A stretch of 64,000 nucleotides of DNA, from assembly GCF_025118155.1 (NCBI RefSeq), contig NW_026251429.1, positions 124,001-188,000 on the forward strand, written 5' to 3'. Shown here piece after piece: positions 36,432 to 49,790 of this stretch (position 1 is the stretch's first letter; each line of letters opens with the position of its first letter). The stretch is from Cokeromyces recurvatus (Eukaryota > Mucoromycota > Mucoromycetes > Mucorales > Mucoraceae). The notes beneath the pieces were generated by a model, which saw nothing but the letters and a program-made list of their open reading frames with translations, had not been told where the DNA came from and ran no database searches. The position numbers and the translations under genes were made by a program.

Positions 36432-36581
36432 TACAATAAAAGAAGAAGAAAAAACAAGTAGCAAAAATGATTCCGGTACCGAAGTTTTATGATTTTCCTT
36501 ATTTGTCGATTTTATCAGCATGATCAATCTTTTTTTTTTTTTTTTTATGATAGTCAGAACAACATGATACCACATGGTGGT

Positions 36582-36612
<31 letters not shown>

Positions 36613-37626
36613 GGTCATTGCCAATAGTCGGGATTGTCATCATTAACTTCAAGTCAATGTTTATCAGTATTAAGATGTGCAAATTATTTGAGTAAACATG
36701 ACAGTCATCTAGATCAGCAAAAAGCGAATTTAAAAGTCATAAAATTTGTATTCAAAGATTACAAACACTAATTCAAAAGGCACGAAGCACCTACAAACTC
36801 AAGCAAAGGTTATTCCATAATAGCTAACAACTGTCTATTAATTAATATCGTCACTTAACACCATTAAGGTAGTAAAGTATATACGCTAATCATTTTTATT
36901 TTATTTTATTTTTTTTCTATGTTAATAACAGCAATATGATTTAAATAGGTAATGGAGGAATAATTCAAGAAGATTCTTTGTTACCTAATAGTTAAAAATG
37001 ACAAATAGATAAAGTTGTAAAAAAGTATGATGCAAAATCTGAATACAGCATAGATTTGATGTATCTTTAGCAATAAAGACTACAAACGATCAATCAGATA
37101 GTGAGTAAAGATCTCTATACTTTATTATTTGAAGCCTGCTTTTCCATGTTGCACTATAGAGGTCATGTAACTAATGAGTACGAATCAAAGCTTAGTTCCT
37201 TATATGAAACAATGTCTATCTTAATAGGGCGATAGATGCTTGTATAAGTTACTTTTTTCACCCTTGTTAATTAAAGATGTTCAAAAAAAAATAGCTTGAT
37301 TTAATCAAATGTACTGTTCTAACAGTTATTGTTCTTATCTATTTTGTACCTCGAGTATACTTGTATACACAACTACTAGCGATGATATCTTTTTTAACTA
37401 AAGCTGTATATACTGATTAACACTTATTATCTGGTAACATATAGGTATGACTTTACTCTGTTTATACTCATCTTCTTCTCCTCAGAGAGGTTCCCTTCCG
37501 CTCATTGTTACAAAAAAGGAGATATACTGTAACAAAAGTCTTTGTTGTACAATAGAAAAGTTTTTTATTATTATTCTTTACGCAGAAAAATATTTTGGTT
37601 CTTCTTCTTCTTGTATAATTAAAACA
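36432..37626. other. 1.2-kb divergent intergenic region
   Basis: A/T-rich with several A/T homopolymers (for example 36583-36612). The upstream frame running into the next gene (from 37447) has poor coding character and is taken as leader. Likely promoters for the genes on both sides. Confidence 0.5.
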
Positions 37627-38514
37627 ATGACTAGCATAAAGCTTAAACTTGCAAATACTTTTGCTACTTTATTATTGATTACCACTCAGGGATTTGTATG
37701 TTTTAACTGGTAATATAATAGTAAATACACATCTATTATTTTACGTTTAATTTGATTGAAAAAAAGGTTCCTGAAACATTCTTATGAAATTGGTCCTAAA
37801 GACTTTAATATTGTCTTGATAAGCATTTTGCAATTATTATTAATTGGATTTACGATTTATCAATATTTACCAAGCTCACCTAAGGGTAGTTTTATACATA
37901 TATAAATTTATATGATTAAAATAGCTAATATTTGAATATAGATGTATATGAGGCTATTGGATATTGGTATCTTTTAGTTGCTATCATGAATAGCTCTATT
38001 GCATATTTATGGGTTTGTATATACAACTAACATGCATCTCTATAGCTCTACTTACACTCTATATAATGTATACCTAGTTTTTTAATATGAATCTATTCGC
38101 CTTTATTGGGCTACTTTGGCAATTAGCTGCACTCTTGGTTATATACCATCGACTTGATAAATATCCCCTAGAAATAATAGTGTAGACCATGCTTTTATCA
38201 ATGCACCTTTCTCAATTTTTACTTCTTATTCAACATTTATTACGCTTTGGCAAATAATTCAGTTATTCAAAAGTTATTTTAATATTCTAGTATGTACCAT
38301 CTTTTTTTTTCCTTTAAAAAAAAGTAGTATATCAACTCTTTATATAATAGATTCATATTCTTATAATTGTTATTATTGGCTTTATCTCTCTTCATTTGAT
38401 CGATTACTCGCATAGAAAAGATTGGATACACGCTTTAGCAACTGCATGGTAAAACTAACAAGACCAAAAAAAAAAAAAAAATTCAAATTTTGTTTCAGTT
38501 TCGTCATTCTTAAC

Positions 38515-38546
<32 letters not shown>

Positions 38547-38735
38547 AGGCTTCTTCTAGGTGCATCTATTTTTTCGACAGATAATGATACTATACATACT
38601 ATTTTGTTAATTACTGTTGGTATTCTTTCAAGTTCAGTAGCTCGTACCTTGATTCCAAATTGGTTAGAAAAACTAAATAGACGATTTAGTTCTTGGACAC
38701 GTCGCTTGAGTGAAAGAACACCCTTATTAGGATAG
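37627..38735 (+). CDS. Multi-pass membrane protein of unknown function, with a one-base frameshift
   Basis: Six exons (37627-37709, 37767-37885, 37942-38012, 38078-38289, 38351-38448, 38549-38735) give about 256 residues with roughly seven hydrophobic segments: LANTFATLLLITTQGF, FNIVLISILQLLLIGF, YWYLLVAIMNSSIAYL, LFAFIGLLWQLAALLVIY, HILIIVIIGFISLHLI and TILLITVGILSSSVART. Exon 4 is 212 nt although its neighbours demand 213. The frame breaks at a CCCC run (38165-38168); downstream, NNSVDHAFINAPF continues in another frame and both flanking splice junctions stay consistent. All other exons are intact, which points to a one-base loss in the homopolymer. The overall look recalls fungal and plant TspO-like/DUF1774 proteins, but I am not sure of the family. 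Confidence 0.6.
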
Positions 38736-38940
38736 TTTTTTTTTTTTTGAAACTCCTATTAAGAGAAATTCCTAGACTGCTGCTGAAATAATTATACTAC
38801 ATCATGACCTTTTTTTTGTTATTATTTATTTTTCTTTTCTGTTTTTTATTTTTATTTTTTATTTTTTATTTTTATTTTTATTTTTATTTTTTTTTCTTTT
38901 TTATTTTATTTATTTATTTTATTTTTTTATTTTTTAAAAA

Positions 38941-40251
38941 ATGTCAATAAACAAACTTTCACAAAATATCATAGAATGCATTGCACTTTATTTAAATCCA
39001 AGGGATATAATTGAATTAAGTTCAAGTTCAAGAAGATACTATAAACTACTATTAGATAATGAAAGCTTTTGGGAAAGGTAAATGGTTCAATATCATCCAC
39101 AAGTATATAACAAGTTCATTTTATAAATAATTTTATATAGGAAGACTGTACATGATTTTGGTGATATTTTTAAACTATATCAACTGTTTACAAATTCGAC
39201 AGGCTTAGATCTGGCAGGGGATTTAACAAAGAGATTCAAACAAAGACCAGAGAATTGGCTGTCATATTATATAACAAAGCATAGCTCTATTCATGAAGCC
39301 GATGATGAAGTCCTACTGGATCAAGCAAATAAAGAATATGAGGATTCTCGGAAATATTTAACTACAATTCAAGATGATATGAATTATTCGATATTATCAC
39401 AAGTTGCATCTAAAATGTTTTGGATATTAGGTAGAGTATAAAAAAGAGCCTTCTTATCACGCATAGTAATTGATAATAGCCCAAAAAGAAGGAAGGAAAG
39501 AGAGAGAGAGAGAGTGACAATGAGAGTGATAATGAGAGTGACAATGAGAGTGACAATGAGAGTGACAGTGAGAGTGAGAGTGACAGTGAGTGAGTGAATT
39601 GTTTATTTATGAGATGGTTTGATAGATATGTTTCCAAGTCATGCAGGCTGTTACTATATTCTAGGTTTTATTTTATTTATTATGAATCAATTAGAGGATG
39701 CATTGGATATATTAGATATTGGCAGAATGGTAGATTCAGAATTCGAGCCTTTTGATGGTAAATAAATAAATAAATAAATAAATAAATATATAACAGATGT
39801 TTTAATATGACTTTATGTATTAGAATTGGAAACAGAAATATTATCTATCATGCAAGGATATAACGGAGATCATAAAGCTTTACCTTTATTAGTGAACGAT
39901 AACCTTTCACCAGAATTATTAAATGTTTTATTCGAAATATTTACTAAATTTGATAAAGACGGTGATGATTGTTTAAGTCCTGAAGAACTTGATTTCTTTG
40001 TATTTTCAACAAATGGACAGCATCCACCTTCTTCGTTTATAGAACAAATGGGGAAACGATTTGGTGCTAACGAGAAAGGATGGTTAACAAAGAAGGGCTT
40101 TTTAGCCTTCTATTTAGAGCAAACATTGGGCGATCCATCAGAGACAAAAAAAGACATTCGTGCACATGGATATGATTGCAATCTATTAAAAAGAAGGCTT
40201 TCATACAACAGTAAATTACGATTCATTATTTATATTCATATAGATAGATAG
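38941..40251 (+). CDS. F-box protein with a C-terminal EF-hand
   Basis: Four exons (38941-39077, 39141-39430, 39626-39757, 39824-40251) join in phase to 328 residues. An F-box opens the protein (LSQNIIECIALYLNPRDIIELSSSSRRYY). A TPR-like helical pair (GCYYILGFILFIMNQLEDALDIL) lies in the middle. An EF-hand follows, with loop DKDGDDCLSPEE (about 230-241) and the calcium ligands at positions 1, 3, 5 and 12. The segment GWLTKKGFLAFYLEQTLGDP could be a second, degenerate EF-hand. It suggests a calcium-responsive SCF substrate receptor, which is inference. The last dozen residues may be read-through: AACAGTAAAT near 40210 could be a donor site, but no following exon was found. Confidence 0.7.
39479..39598 (+). 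repeat. Intronic minisatellite of GAGAGTGAYAAT units
   Basis: About 120 bp of degenerate 12-mers (GAGAGTGACAAT, GAGAGTGATAAT, GAGAGTGACAGT) follow a GA-rich stretch. They fill much of intron 2 (39431-39625) of the F-box/EF-hand gene. The intron is the longest in that gene. Confidence 0.85.
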
Positions 40252-40772
40252 ATAGATAGATAGATAGATGTATACTACTTATATCGTATATTATGTAATA
40301 TATTACTTTTTTTTCTTTTTTTGTATTTCTATAATACTCTTGTTTCTTTCCCTTTAATATGTGTTCTTTGAAATTAAGTTACTTGTATCTTTAAACATTA
40401 GAATCTGCTGTCATTATTGATGAATATTTATTCATAAAGTTGGAAATTTTTCCAAGTTCAGAAACAGGAAAAAAAAAAAAAAAACTCCCTCAACTATAAC
40501 AATCTATATAAAGGTTGGATATATATTTTATGGCCTTTAATTCGAGCTTTTATTACAAGGCGATTTTTTTTTCAATTGAATTGTTGAATTTTAGTATAAT
40601 AAAGTTAAATAGCTATGATTCTAAATAATATAAATGACTATGAATCTAATGACAGTAAATTCATTAGAGTACCTTAAATCAATAGTAGTATTACATATTT
40701 ATTTTTAAAAGGAGAAATAAACTATATATGGTAAAAGGAGAAGGGTATATTACATAATTTAAATTGACTCCT
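40252..40772. other. Convergent intergenic spacer
   Basis: Starts with GATA repeats continuing from the previous gene (to about 40268), then ordinary A/T-rich sequence. No frame with coding character on either strand. Confidence 0.5.
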
Positions 40773-42023
40773 TTAAAAAAGGGGGGTATGAAAGGGCATT
40801 CTTCCTATTGACCTGAATAGGGTAGATGCAGCAATAATTCTTATCTAATGACTTACGTTACAGGTAAACCGTCTATTATTGAAGAAGACATATTGGCTGA
40901 TAACCTCCGAAAGACTGGATTATTTTTATTTTTCATCATATTCGACTGTTGTTGAGAAATAACATTGCTTAAACTTGAATTAGTTTGTGGTAAGCCAAGA
41001 AATTGTGATCTCACACTTTTGAGTGCGTTAGTTATATTCGTATCATATCCTATCAAAAGTATAAAAAATACATTTGTAACTGGCCAAATAATCAATGGCA
41101 ATATCGGATCCCTATAGGTCTAGAACACCGAATACACATATATAGAAATATTTGTATATGTTAAAGTTTGCTTTTTTTTTTTTTTCTTTAAAAAAATAAT
41201 AATAAAATAAACTTACCGAAAGATAGTATACAGCACAAGCAATACTAACTATTGTTAAAACGACTGTACGTATAACGTTTGATAGAACTACTGAAATATA
41301 AAGATTCACATTGCCTTGTACTCTTTCTACATTTAGTTCTCGAATATGACGGCAAAGTATAAATGTAATCATAAAACTGACATAACCGTCTAATAAGGCA
41401 TCGAATAAAGCATAAAAGACGCCCAACTAATATATACAAAAAAAAAAAAAGTTAAACAGAATAATAGAAATAGTTAAACTATATAACATACTTCACGTGC
41501 AACTGATAACTCACAGCAATCACAGGTCTTCCCTACCCAAACTCTCAAATAAATAAGATCCAAGATACTTGCAATAATTCGAATTAGAATCAAAATTACA
41601 TGAAATATCCGAAACATGGATCGGTGCTGAATTGATATAATTGCTTCTAGTCGTAATAATAAAATAATGAAGCCAGCTATGCAGCCTACGTGATAAAATG
41701 CTTCTCCTACTCTTTCAACTATTCCACAGTATTTTCTATTGATTGAATCATATTAATCTCTATTTGTACATGTATGTATGTGTGTATGTGTATGTGTATG
41801 TGTATGCATATATATTTATGAATGATATTTTATTTTACATGTTTATATTTGATGAAAATATTGTACTTTTGATCGCCATAAAGGCTGACATGATCATCTT
41901 TAAACAACGTACAAGACACCGTTGTTTGTTTGAAAATAAAGCACGAAAGAAGAGTTCAACTGATAGACCAATAACAGCACCTTCTAAAAGAAGATGCGCT
42001 GTTAAGATTGGGTGACTTTCCAT
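40773..42023 (-). CDS. Multi-pass membrane protein of unknown function
   Basis: Five exons (42023-41867, 41718-41492, 41426-41217, 41119-40857, 40812-40773) join in phase to 298 residues. About seven hydrophobic segments are visible: HLLLEGAVIGLSVELFFRAL, CLKMIMSAFMAI, GCIAGFIILLLRLEAII, FHVILILIRIIASILDLIYL, VSFMITFILCRHI, NVIRTVVLTIVSIACAVYYL and LPLIIWPVTNVFFILLIGY. A paired-cysteine loop (CDCCE) follows the fourth. The hydrophilic tail is Ser/Asn/Gln-rich. The layout resembles a receptor-like seven-segment protein, but no family motif is recognised. The first acceptor (after GGAATAG) and the 40-nt last exon are inferred from phase alone. Confidence 0.6.
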
Positions 42024-45000
42024 AAAAATAAAAAGATATAGATATATAATAGTAATAATAATAAAAAGAAGAAGAAGAAGAATAATGATTTTTAATATTA
42101 ATTTTTTTTTAGCTTATCAAAAAAAAAAAAAAGAAAAAAGAAAAAAAAATCTGGACTGAAATTGAAAACACAAGTTGTCAAATGTGTTGTTTCAAATATC
42201 ATTATGTACTACTATTGCTTAAATTTACTTTTTCTTGGGCTGATTTCTCTATCTTGAAAAAAAAAATACTTTTTACAGTAGCATACTTTAATCTATTTTA
42301 ACTAATTCTATTAGCAGTAATTGTCTTATAATCTACAATTATATCAAATAAGGAAAGAATACAATATTTCTCTGGTTATTTTTTTTTTTTTTTAAGTTTC
42401 TTCAAAAGGTAAAATGGATGAGAGCACAGATATTGGCTTACATAAGCATGATAATATCTTTTATTATTACAAATAATGAATGGTTATTTATAGCAATAAA
42501 GAAACTTTTATCATGACAATTCTTCTAAAGATCTCATTCCATAATAATACACAATAATGTTCTTTAATAATTAGCTTAAAACCTACTTTGAAATTATTTT
42601 ATTTTAGTAACAATTCTAGAGAAAGATAATTGTTCTTCGGACTTTTTTCTAGCCTTTTTTTTTTTTTTTTTTTTTTTTACAATATACTTTGCATGGTAAA
42701 CAACTTTTCCTTCTGTAATAGGATCATAGATTAGATAAAGCAATTTTTTTTAAAAAAAAAAATAAAATAAAATAAAAAGCTTATCAGGAAAAGTTTTGTA
42801 TAGCATGACTCCTTGCAAGCCTAAGGACAATAGTGTCTATATATTTTTCATTTTAAAGATTTCTGTAATTGAGAAACAATTTGTTTCTTTTTTTATTATT
42901 ATTATTACGTAGTAAGCTACTAGAAGAGTCTCGAAAAAAAAAAAAAAGGAGATAAAGCAGCAACTTACCTCTGAGAATAAAAGAAGGACTAGTGGTAAAT
43001 TAAGCAAAAGTAGATTACTGTTATATGGTTTTCTAAACAGTATCTTTACCTTCTCTTTATTTATTTTTATTTGATTCTATTCTATCGTCAATATTGTCTT
43101 TCCTACTTTTATTGTCAATTTTGGCTTTTATTTTATTTTATTTTTAAATTTTAAAACAGCAATTATATCATTTGTTATGCTTTCAAACAAATGACGTACT
43201 ATCATCTTTTTAAACTATTATTAACTAAATTATAGTAGATTATAATTACTTTTTTTTTCCTTTTCCAAACAGTGCTTATTTATTATATATCTTTTGGATA
43301 TAACGAAATATACTTTTTCTATTGAATATAACAGATTATTATCTGTTGATTTAATTCTGACTGATATGAACTGAAACAATTATTTTATTTTATTTTATGA
43401 CGAAAATAATAATAATACTAATAACACCAATTAACTATAAAATATTTGATTTGATCTATTACTAACCCTTTTTTTTAAGTTCAAAGAAATCATCATATTT
43501 GTTTACTACATTTTTGGAAATGGAAGGAAATTATTTAAAATAAATAGCAGAGTTTCATCTGAGATAACAAAATAGGTTAAACATGTGTTTTTTTAATTTA
43601 GATACATATGAATAAAAATCACCTCCCCTTTCAAGGACATAACAGACCTCCCCCAAATGCTTTATCCAATAAGTCCCAGTTCTGTGATGGAGACATATGC
43701 AGGTCCCTTATTCTAGTTTGAAAATGAAAGAGTATAGTGTCTGTCACCACAAAATGGGAATTGACGAACAAAGTATGTATTTAATCCGTGTTTACTTTAT
43801 GGTTTGGAATTGGTTGTGCCCCTCCATACTTTTTGTGTAGATAATCATAGTTTACATAAGCTATTTGTTTGAGCTATTTTCAAACAACGATACCAGCTCC
43901 ATTCTACCAACCTCTTTGGTAGATACTTTGCCTCTGTTGTGGTATCCAATGAATCAATCATGTGTTGAAAGGTCTTGAGAGAGATGAGTCCGAGTCTTCC
44001 ATTTAATAAATGCATCTATATAAATATATGTTGCTGATACATTCTATTTCAATCTATGTTTAATCTTATTTCTCTGGCTTTTTTTGATACACCAGAAATG
44101 GTCTTCATTCTTTGCTATCTCAGCTTTACAGACGATTCTTTTCATCGTCGTCATTGCTTCAATAAAATCATATTGAAAGATTCAATTCATGGTTGTTTAT
44201 GACTTTTATGGATGTTCTTGTTGGTAATAAAAAGATATATGCGCGTTGAATAGTTGGCGTTTATAGCTATGTCCCGATGACTGTCTCGACAAGAAATGAT
44301 GAAGGCCGTAAATAAGTAGTTATAAGTCAACTCTGGAGATAAAAAAAAATAACAGGGCTTTGTCAATAAACCGGTAACAAACGAGAGAATAGGACTAGCC
44401 TTTTATCATTATATAATAGTTTAAGATCCAAGTATTTATTATACTGTCTTCTCTATATCATCCACAACGAATAAAGAATCGGGCAATAGTCTTGTTGACT
44501 GAGATTGATTTTTCAAAAGAGGGCAGAAACAACCTCTTCTTCTTCTTCTTCTTCTTCTCGTCCTATATGTGTCGCAAAGTTGGCTTGTTTTTCTTTTTCC
44601 GAAAAGATATAAATAGGGATCTATTCTGTACTCATTTTTTGAAACCCTTTCTTTTCTTTTTAAATTGTATTTTCTTTATCTGATCGATAAGATGAAGACT
44701 TTTCCGGTGCAAAACACCGACACCATCGTGCTACTTACGGGTTTGTAAGATTTGCAATACATTTTTGACAGACAGTCATAGTTGCATGAATCAATGGCTG
44801 TTCGTTTACAATCTTCTGAACTTCAATTAAAAGTAATAGAGATCTACTTTGTATATCAAAATAAGGAACATATAGCACGTCATTATGCTTATCTTTTACA
44901 TTCTGTGTTGGCTAATTTATATGTCTCTTTTATTACTATTTCTTGCAGTCAATTCGTTGTTCACCCTATCAATAATTATTATATTTATAAATATAAATAT

Positions 45001-45298
45001 ATATATATATTTTTTATGCTGAAGATGTTTTATTGATCCGATTCGGGCAAATTTGACATTTCGTGCTTACTGTGTCTTTAAATTTTATGTTACCTATTTG
45101 TCGGACTTTAAAGAAGGGGTGGTGTGTACACAAAAAAAATAAAATAAAAATAAAAATAATAAAAATAAATAAATAACACTGAATACACCCCACTACCCAT
45201 AAGCATAGGAAGATAACCTGATTTTTTAATATACGCAAGTCAATAAACCAATATTTAATTTTTTTTTTCTATTTCTTTATTACATCTACATTGCTATT
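42024..45298. other. 3.3-kb intergenic region, no supported gene
   Basis: Divergent spacer. The first 1.5 kb is very A/T-rich with T and A tracts. From about 43610 to 44760 the base composition is less A/T-biased and short protein-like runs appear, but all are broken. A spliced micro-ORF from the ATG at 44692 is possible but unsupported. CGGTG-CAAAA-CACCG near 44704-44718 can form a small hairpin. Confidence 0.45.
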
Positions 45299-46434
45299 AT
45301 GGATACAATTACTATGAATGATGAAGTCAACATTTCATTCCAAGATAAAGTAAAAATTTCTTCTGGTTTTGTGCTTTGCAGTCCACCAGGAGAGGTCAAT
45401 GATGTTTTTAATGGTAAAAAGACGATTGTTTATTTTATTTTATTTTTTTTTTATTAAATTTTCTTTAAAGATGTTCGTACATTGCTTAATGATGATGAAG
45501 CCCTTCAAGATGGTGTTTTACAAGCTATTGAACAATACAATATTGAACAATACATTACAGTTACTCCCCCTGACTCGGATTACAAAGTATGGAAAAATAA
45601 TATTACTAACTACTTTTGTTCAATATATACGTGTTAACTAATTTCAAAAAAACAACAATAACGACAACAACAGGTTATTATATCTCAGTATGGTAAATTG
45701 GAAGAAGATAGATTCCTTGATCCTCGTTCAAAACAATCCTTCAAGTTTGATCATATGCGTTTGGTAAGACAGTTATGAGCTGTAACATGAATAACTTTAT
45801 TTTTTTTTAACTGTTTCAATTAATTATTAGGTTGCATATGATGTGGAAGAATATACAGGTCAAACAGAATTAGAATCTCTTCGAGCTGCTGTTGAAAAAG
45901 AATGTTTAGCTTATGTAGGAGATCATTATCCAAATGGTGTATGCACTATTTATGCTAATAACAATAAAGATATCATTATCGCCGTTGTTGATAATAAATA
46001 CAATCCAAATAACTTTTGGAACGGTCGATGGCTTGCTACTTGGATCTATGATACCCAATCAAACAACTTAAAAGGTTGTACCAAGATCAATGTACATTAT
46101 TATGAAGATGGTAATGTGCAACTGAATACAGAAAAGAACGTAGATAGTCAAATACCTTCAAATGAAGTAAGATTTCTCAATTATAGAATTTTTGCGTGTG
46201 TTTCCTTAATATATTAATTTTTTTTAATAGAATGAAGAGCAATTGGCAAAGACAATTGTTAAAGAGATTTCCAACTTTGATAAAAAATATCATATTGCCA
46301 TGAATAATAGCTACAATGATCTTGCAGAGGACACATTTAAGGGCTTAAGAAGAGCTTTGCCTATGACTCGTAATAAGATGGATTGGGATAAGATATTGAG
46401 TTATAAAATTGGTAGTGAATTAGCACAAAAATAA
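45299..46434 (+). CDS. CAP1: F-actin capping protein alpha subunit
   Basis: Five exons (45299-45413, 45471-45586, 45674-45763, 45831-46166, 46231-46434) join in phase to 286 residues, the normal CapZ-alpha length. Landmarks: QDKVKISSGFVLCSPPGEVNDVFNDVRTLL at the N-terminus, YNIEQYITVTPP, FWNGRWLATWIYD, GCTKINVHYYEDGNVQL and the C-terminal RRALPMTRNKMDWDKILSYKIG. With the beta subunit it caps barbed ends of actin filaments at cortical patches; the C-terminal tentacle is present. It belongs to the same process as the SLA1-like gene 13 kb downstream, without operon-like linkage. Confidence 0.96.
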
Positions 46435-47418
46435 ATTTTATGAATAAATAAATAAAAAAAGACGAATAAGCACGTAGTTTAATATCAAAAAGATAAAAGT
46501 AAGAGATCATAAAATAAAAGAATGTGTTATGAAAGAGGCTTAGAGAACCGGTATAGCAGGAGTGATTCAGGATTAGGGGATAGTAGTGTAAACTAGATAT
46601 AATGTGTACTTGATCTGAAGTGGGACTTGTTTCTTTTACTACTTACCATTACAGCTTTTATGAATGTATTCTATTACGTAGTTTACTTTGTTTACCTTGA
46701 GTGAGGGTAATATTTTGTGCGAATATTAAAATGATATATTTTACTAATAACAGTTAACACGACACTTGTATGTATATGTATATGTATTTTCAAGTGTCTT
46801 GTTATAAACAAGCTTTTATCTAACACTGAATTCTAATAGAGCACAAACACGGCTTTCTTCTTCTTATTATTATTAGCATTTACCTTGGGTCACTTAAATA
46901 ATGACAGCCAATTTTTTGATAGTATCTTGGATCAGATTCTATTATATTATTTCCTAATTTTACTTTATAACTTCTTATACATTATGAGATTTTAGAACTT
47001 GTCATGATCTCTTTTGTATCTCTAAAATCCCTCTGATTATATTTAATACACAGGATATAGATAAGCCTCCAAATTCCTTGTTTTCTAGTCTCATGTTGAA
47101 CATTCCTTGCTATGTAGACCAGCGTTGAAATATATATAAATATATATGTATATCTATTCATTTTCTATTTTAAAGCAAAGCAAAATCTATGCTCTCCTTT
47201 TACTAATAGTAGTACAAATGCGTTTAAAAAAGGGAATAAAAAATGAAAATAGATTCTATATTTATTACTCCTTTACTTACATATAAATTACATCAGTTTA
47301 TATCTATTTGATATATAAATTAATATAGTTTATTGTTTTTACTTTTTTTTTTTTCTCTTTTTATCCTTTTTTTTTAAAAAAAAATAAATAAATAATTACA
47401 TAAATAAATAAATTTTAT
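46435..47418. other. 1-kb intergenic region, no gene seen
   Basis: A/T-rich, without long frames; pyrimidine tracts and AAATA repeats directly before the arrestin-like gene. Probable promoter of that gene and 3' end of CAP1. Confidence 0.5.
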
Positions 47419-49698
47419 ATGATACAGTCTAATAAAAAGGAACAGATACTTATTCAATTACAAGATGAGAGCAATACAACTTACTATTATCCTGGCGATC
47501 TTTTGAAAGGTAAAAAAAAAGAAAAAAAAAAAAGAAAAAGAAATTTTAAACTGTGTATTTGATGATGATGATGATGATGATAATAAAAAAGGCATATTTC
47601 TATATGAATATAAAAAGGTCAGGTATTATTGGACTTGAAGAAATCAATTGATGTTCAGCATATTTCACTTCATTTCTCGGGTTATATTGAGGGGTGTGGA
47701 GACAAAGTTATTTTAATAAATGAAACAATCTTATTAGCGAAACCGAAAGATGGGAAGAAATATACAACATTTAAATCAGGTCAACAACGTGAATTTGATT
47801 TTGAGTTCAAGATACCTTTAAATAAAAAGCTACCAAGTTATTTCCCAAGTGTAAGTAATAAATAAAAAAAAAATAATCTATTATCATATATATCATTCAC
47901 CTATTTTTTTTTTTTTTTAAAAATAGATTCCGAAAATTGGTACAATATCTTACTCTCTAACAGCTACACATAAAAAACCGACGTTTAAATTGTCCCATAC
48001 ACTTTCATCAGTTACAAAGAACTTGCAGATATTGGATAAAATTAATATTCTAGAAAAAGGATATTGTACACGAATCACAAAGACGAATGAAATTGGATTT
48101 ATTAACGATAATAAATTGGCACAATGGTCTTTAATGATTTCTAAATCTGCTTTTATTCGAGGTAAACAAACAAATAAAGATATGCAACATTATTAATGTA
48201 TGTATGTATGTATGTATTTATACAGGTGAAAGAATAAAGGTAGATTGCACATTTCACAACTTTCCTGTCATGAAAAAGCAAAAGGCTGTTACAGTATCCC
48301 TTATTCGACAAACTCATAAAACAAGTTCTGCAAAGTAAGAAAGAAAGAAAGAAAGAAAGAAAGGATAGATATTACATGACTGAATATGAATGTTAATGTT
48401 AATATAAATACTTATATTTATTAGAATTATAGAAAGTAGAGCGCTATCTTGTAAATTATTTGATTTGAATATTGATAAGAATTTGGAAACATTAGTTAAA
48501 TCAGTTACATTAAAGATACCCTTAGAAACTCCACCTAATATCTTTCCTGATTCAGGGCGCATTTTAAGTATCTCATATCTAATTCAAGTAGAGTTAAACA
48601 TGAAGTCTGTCAAAGTACCACTCAAATTAAAGCCAACTTATACACAAGAAATAACTATCGTCATTGGTACTTTTCCAAATAATATAATTCAACATTCTAC
48701 AAATAAACAATCCATCATAAATAATTACCAATTGCTGCCATCCCCAACAAGTAAAGAAAAAAGAAATGAACACAAAATATACATATACATATCGTTTCTC
48801 ACCTATTACATTAAATTAATACTATACATTTTAGGCTGCTCTTCATCTTGTACATCCTCACAAGACATAGCTTCGAGATATAGTAGTAAGTGAAACAATT
48901 TGTAGGGAAAAAGAAAAAAGAAAAATGGCTTACTCAATATGCATATATACTCTAGATTCTGACTATGTAAATGATAATTCTCAGCAATCATTAGGGAAAA
49001 TACCAGAAGAGACTATAACACCAGCTTATACAAATCCAACATATAATAACATGGAGAATGAGCTTACACCATTATCAAAACTAGAATTGGACGAGTATCA
49101 GTTAAGTTCATCCAATAAAAGGTCATATCTACCTCCTTATCAGTCATCCTCTTCTTCCTTAACATCTTCCACATCTTCACCTATCACACCACCGGATTAT
49201 TTATGTTATCAGCAAGCATTCGATAATTATCTACCCTCTCAACCAGAGAGACCAAGACAATGTGTCATTTCACGTTCAAAATCACTTTTACCGCCTATTG
49301 ATCATATCCTTACACCTTTGTCTTCTAAAACCGAAAAAGATAAAAATATAAACTATTCATTAAATCGTAGAAATACGGCTGGTAATATCAAAAGGGATCA
49401 ACAACAGCTACAGAAGAAGATGATTGTCTTTTCTCCACCGCATGAAATCGGTCCAAATGATATTATTGTATCGCCAAAGCATCATCATCAAGAAAAGACG
49501 TTAGCCATTGAGGAAGAAGAAGAAGAAGAAAAGAGACAGCAACCAAGGAGGTTATCTTCTCCACCAAACTTCTTGCATAGACAAAACACACTGCTATCTT
49601 CTTCTTCTTCTTCTTTGGATAGATTATATATAGATTTTCATCAAACAACCGACAAACCTATCACTACATATTCAATTTTTGAGAGTGCTTTCCTTTAA
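47419..49698 (+). CDS. Arrestin-related trafficking adaptor (ART family)
   Basis: Seven exons (47419-47509, 47618-47850, 47927-48161, 48226-48334, 48425-48750, 48835-48885, 48956-49698) join in phase to 595 residues. The first 330 residues have arrestin N and C domains: TTYYYPGDLLKGQVLLDL, HISLHFSGYIEG, QREFDFEFKIPLN, IGTISYSLTATH, IRGERIKVDCTFHN, TLKIPLETPPNIFPDSG and ISYLIQVELNM. The C-terminal 260 residues are Ser/Pro-rich and disordered, with a TPPDYLCY PPxY motif near 427-430 and further proline and tyrosine motifs. In fungi such proteins bind Rsp5/NEDD4-type ubiquitin ligases through PPxY and direct plasma-membrane transporters to endocytosis. Cargo is not predictable. Confidence 0.9.
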
Positions 49699-49787
49699 GG
49701 AATGATGATTAGCTGCTGAAATTGAAAATTACATAAATCTACAACAAGTTTATAATATAATATGTGTATATATAACACATGAATATG

Positions 49788-49790
<3 letters not shown>

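Noticed and set aside
44692..44834. Possible spliced micro-gene starting MKTFPVQNTDTIVLLTG
   Set aside because: A donor (GTAAGA) and acceptor (ACAG) exist, but the product is about 35 residues with no relatives I recognise.
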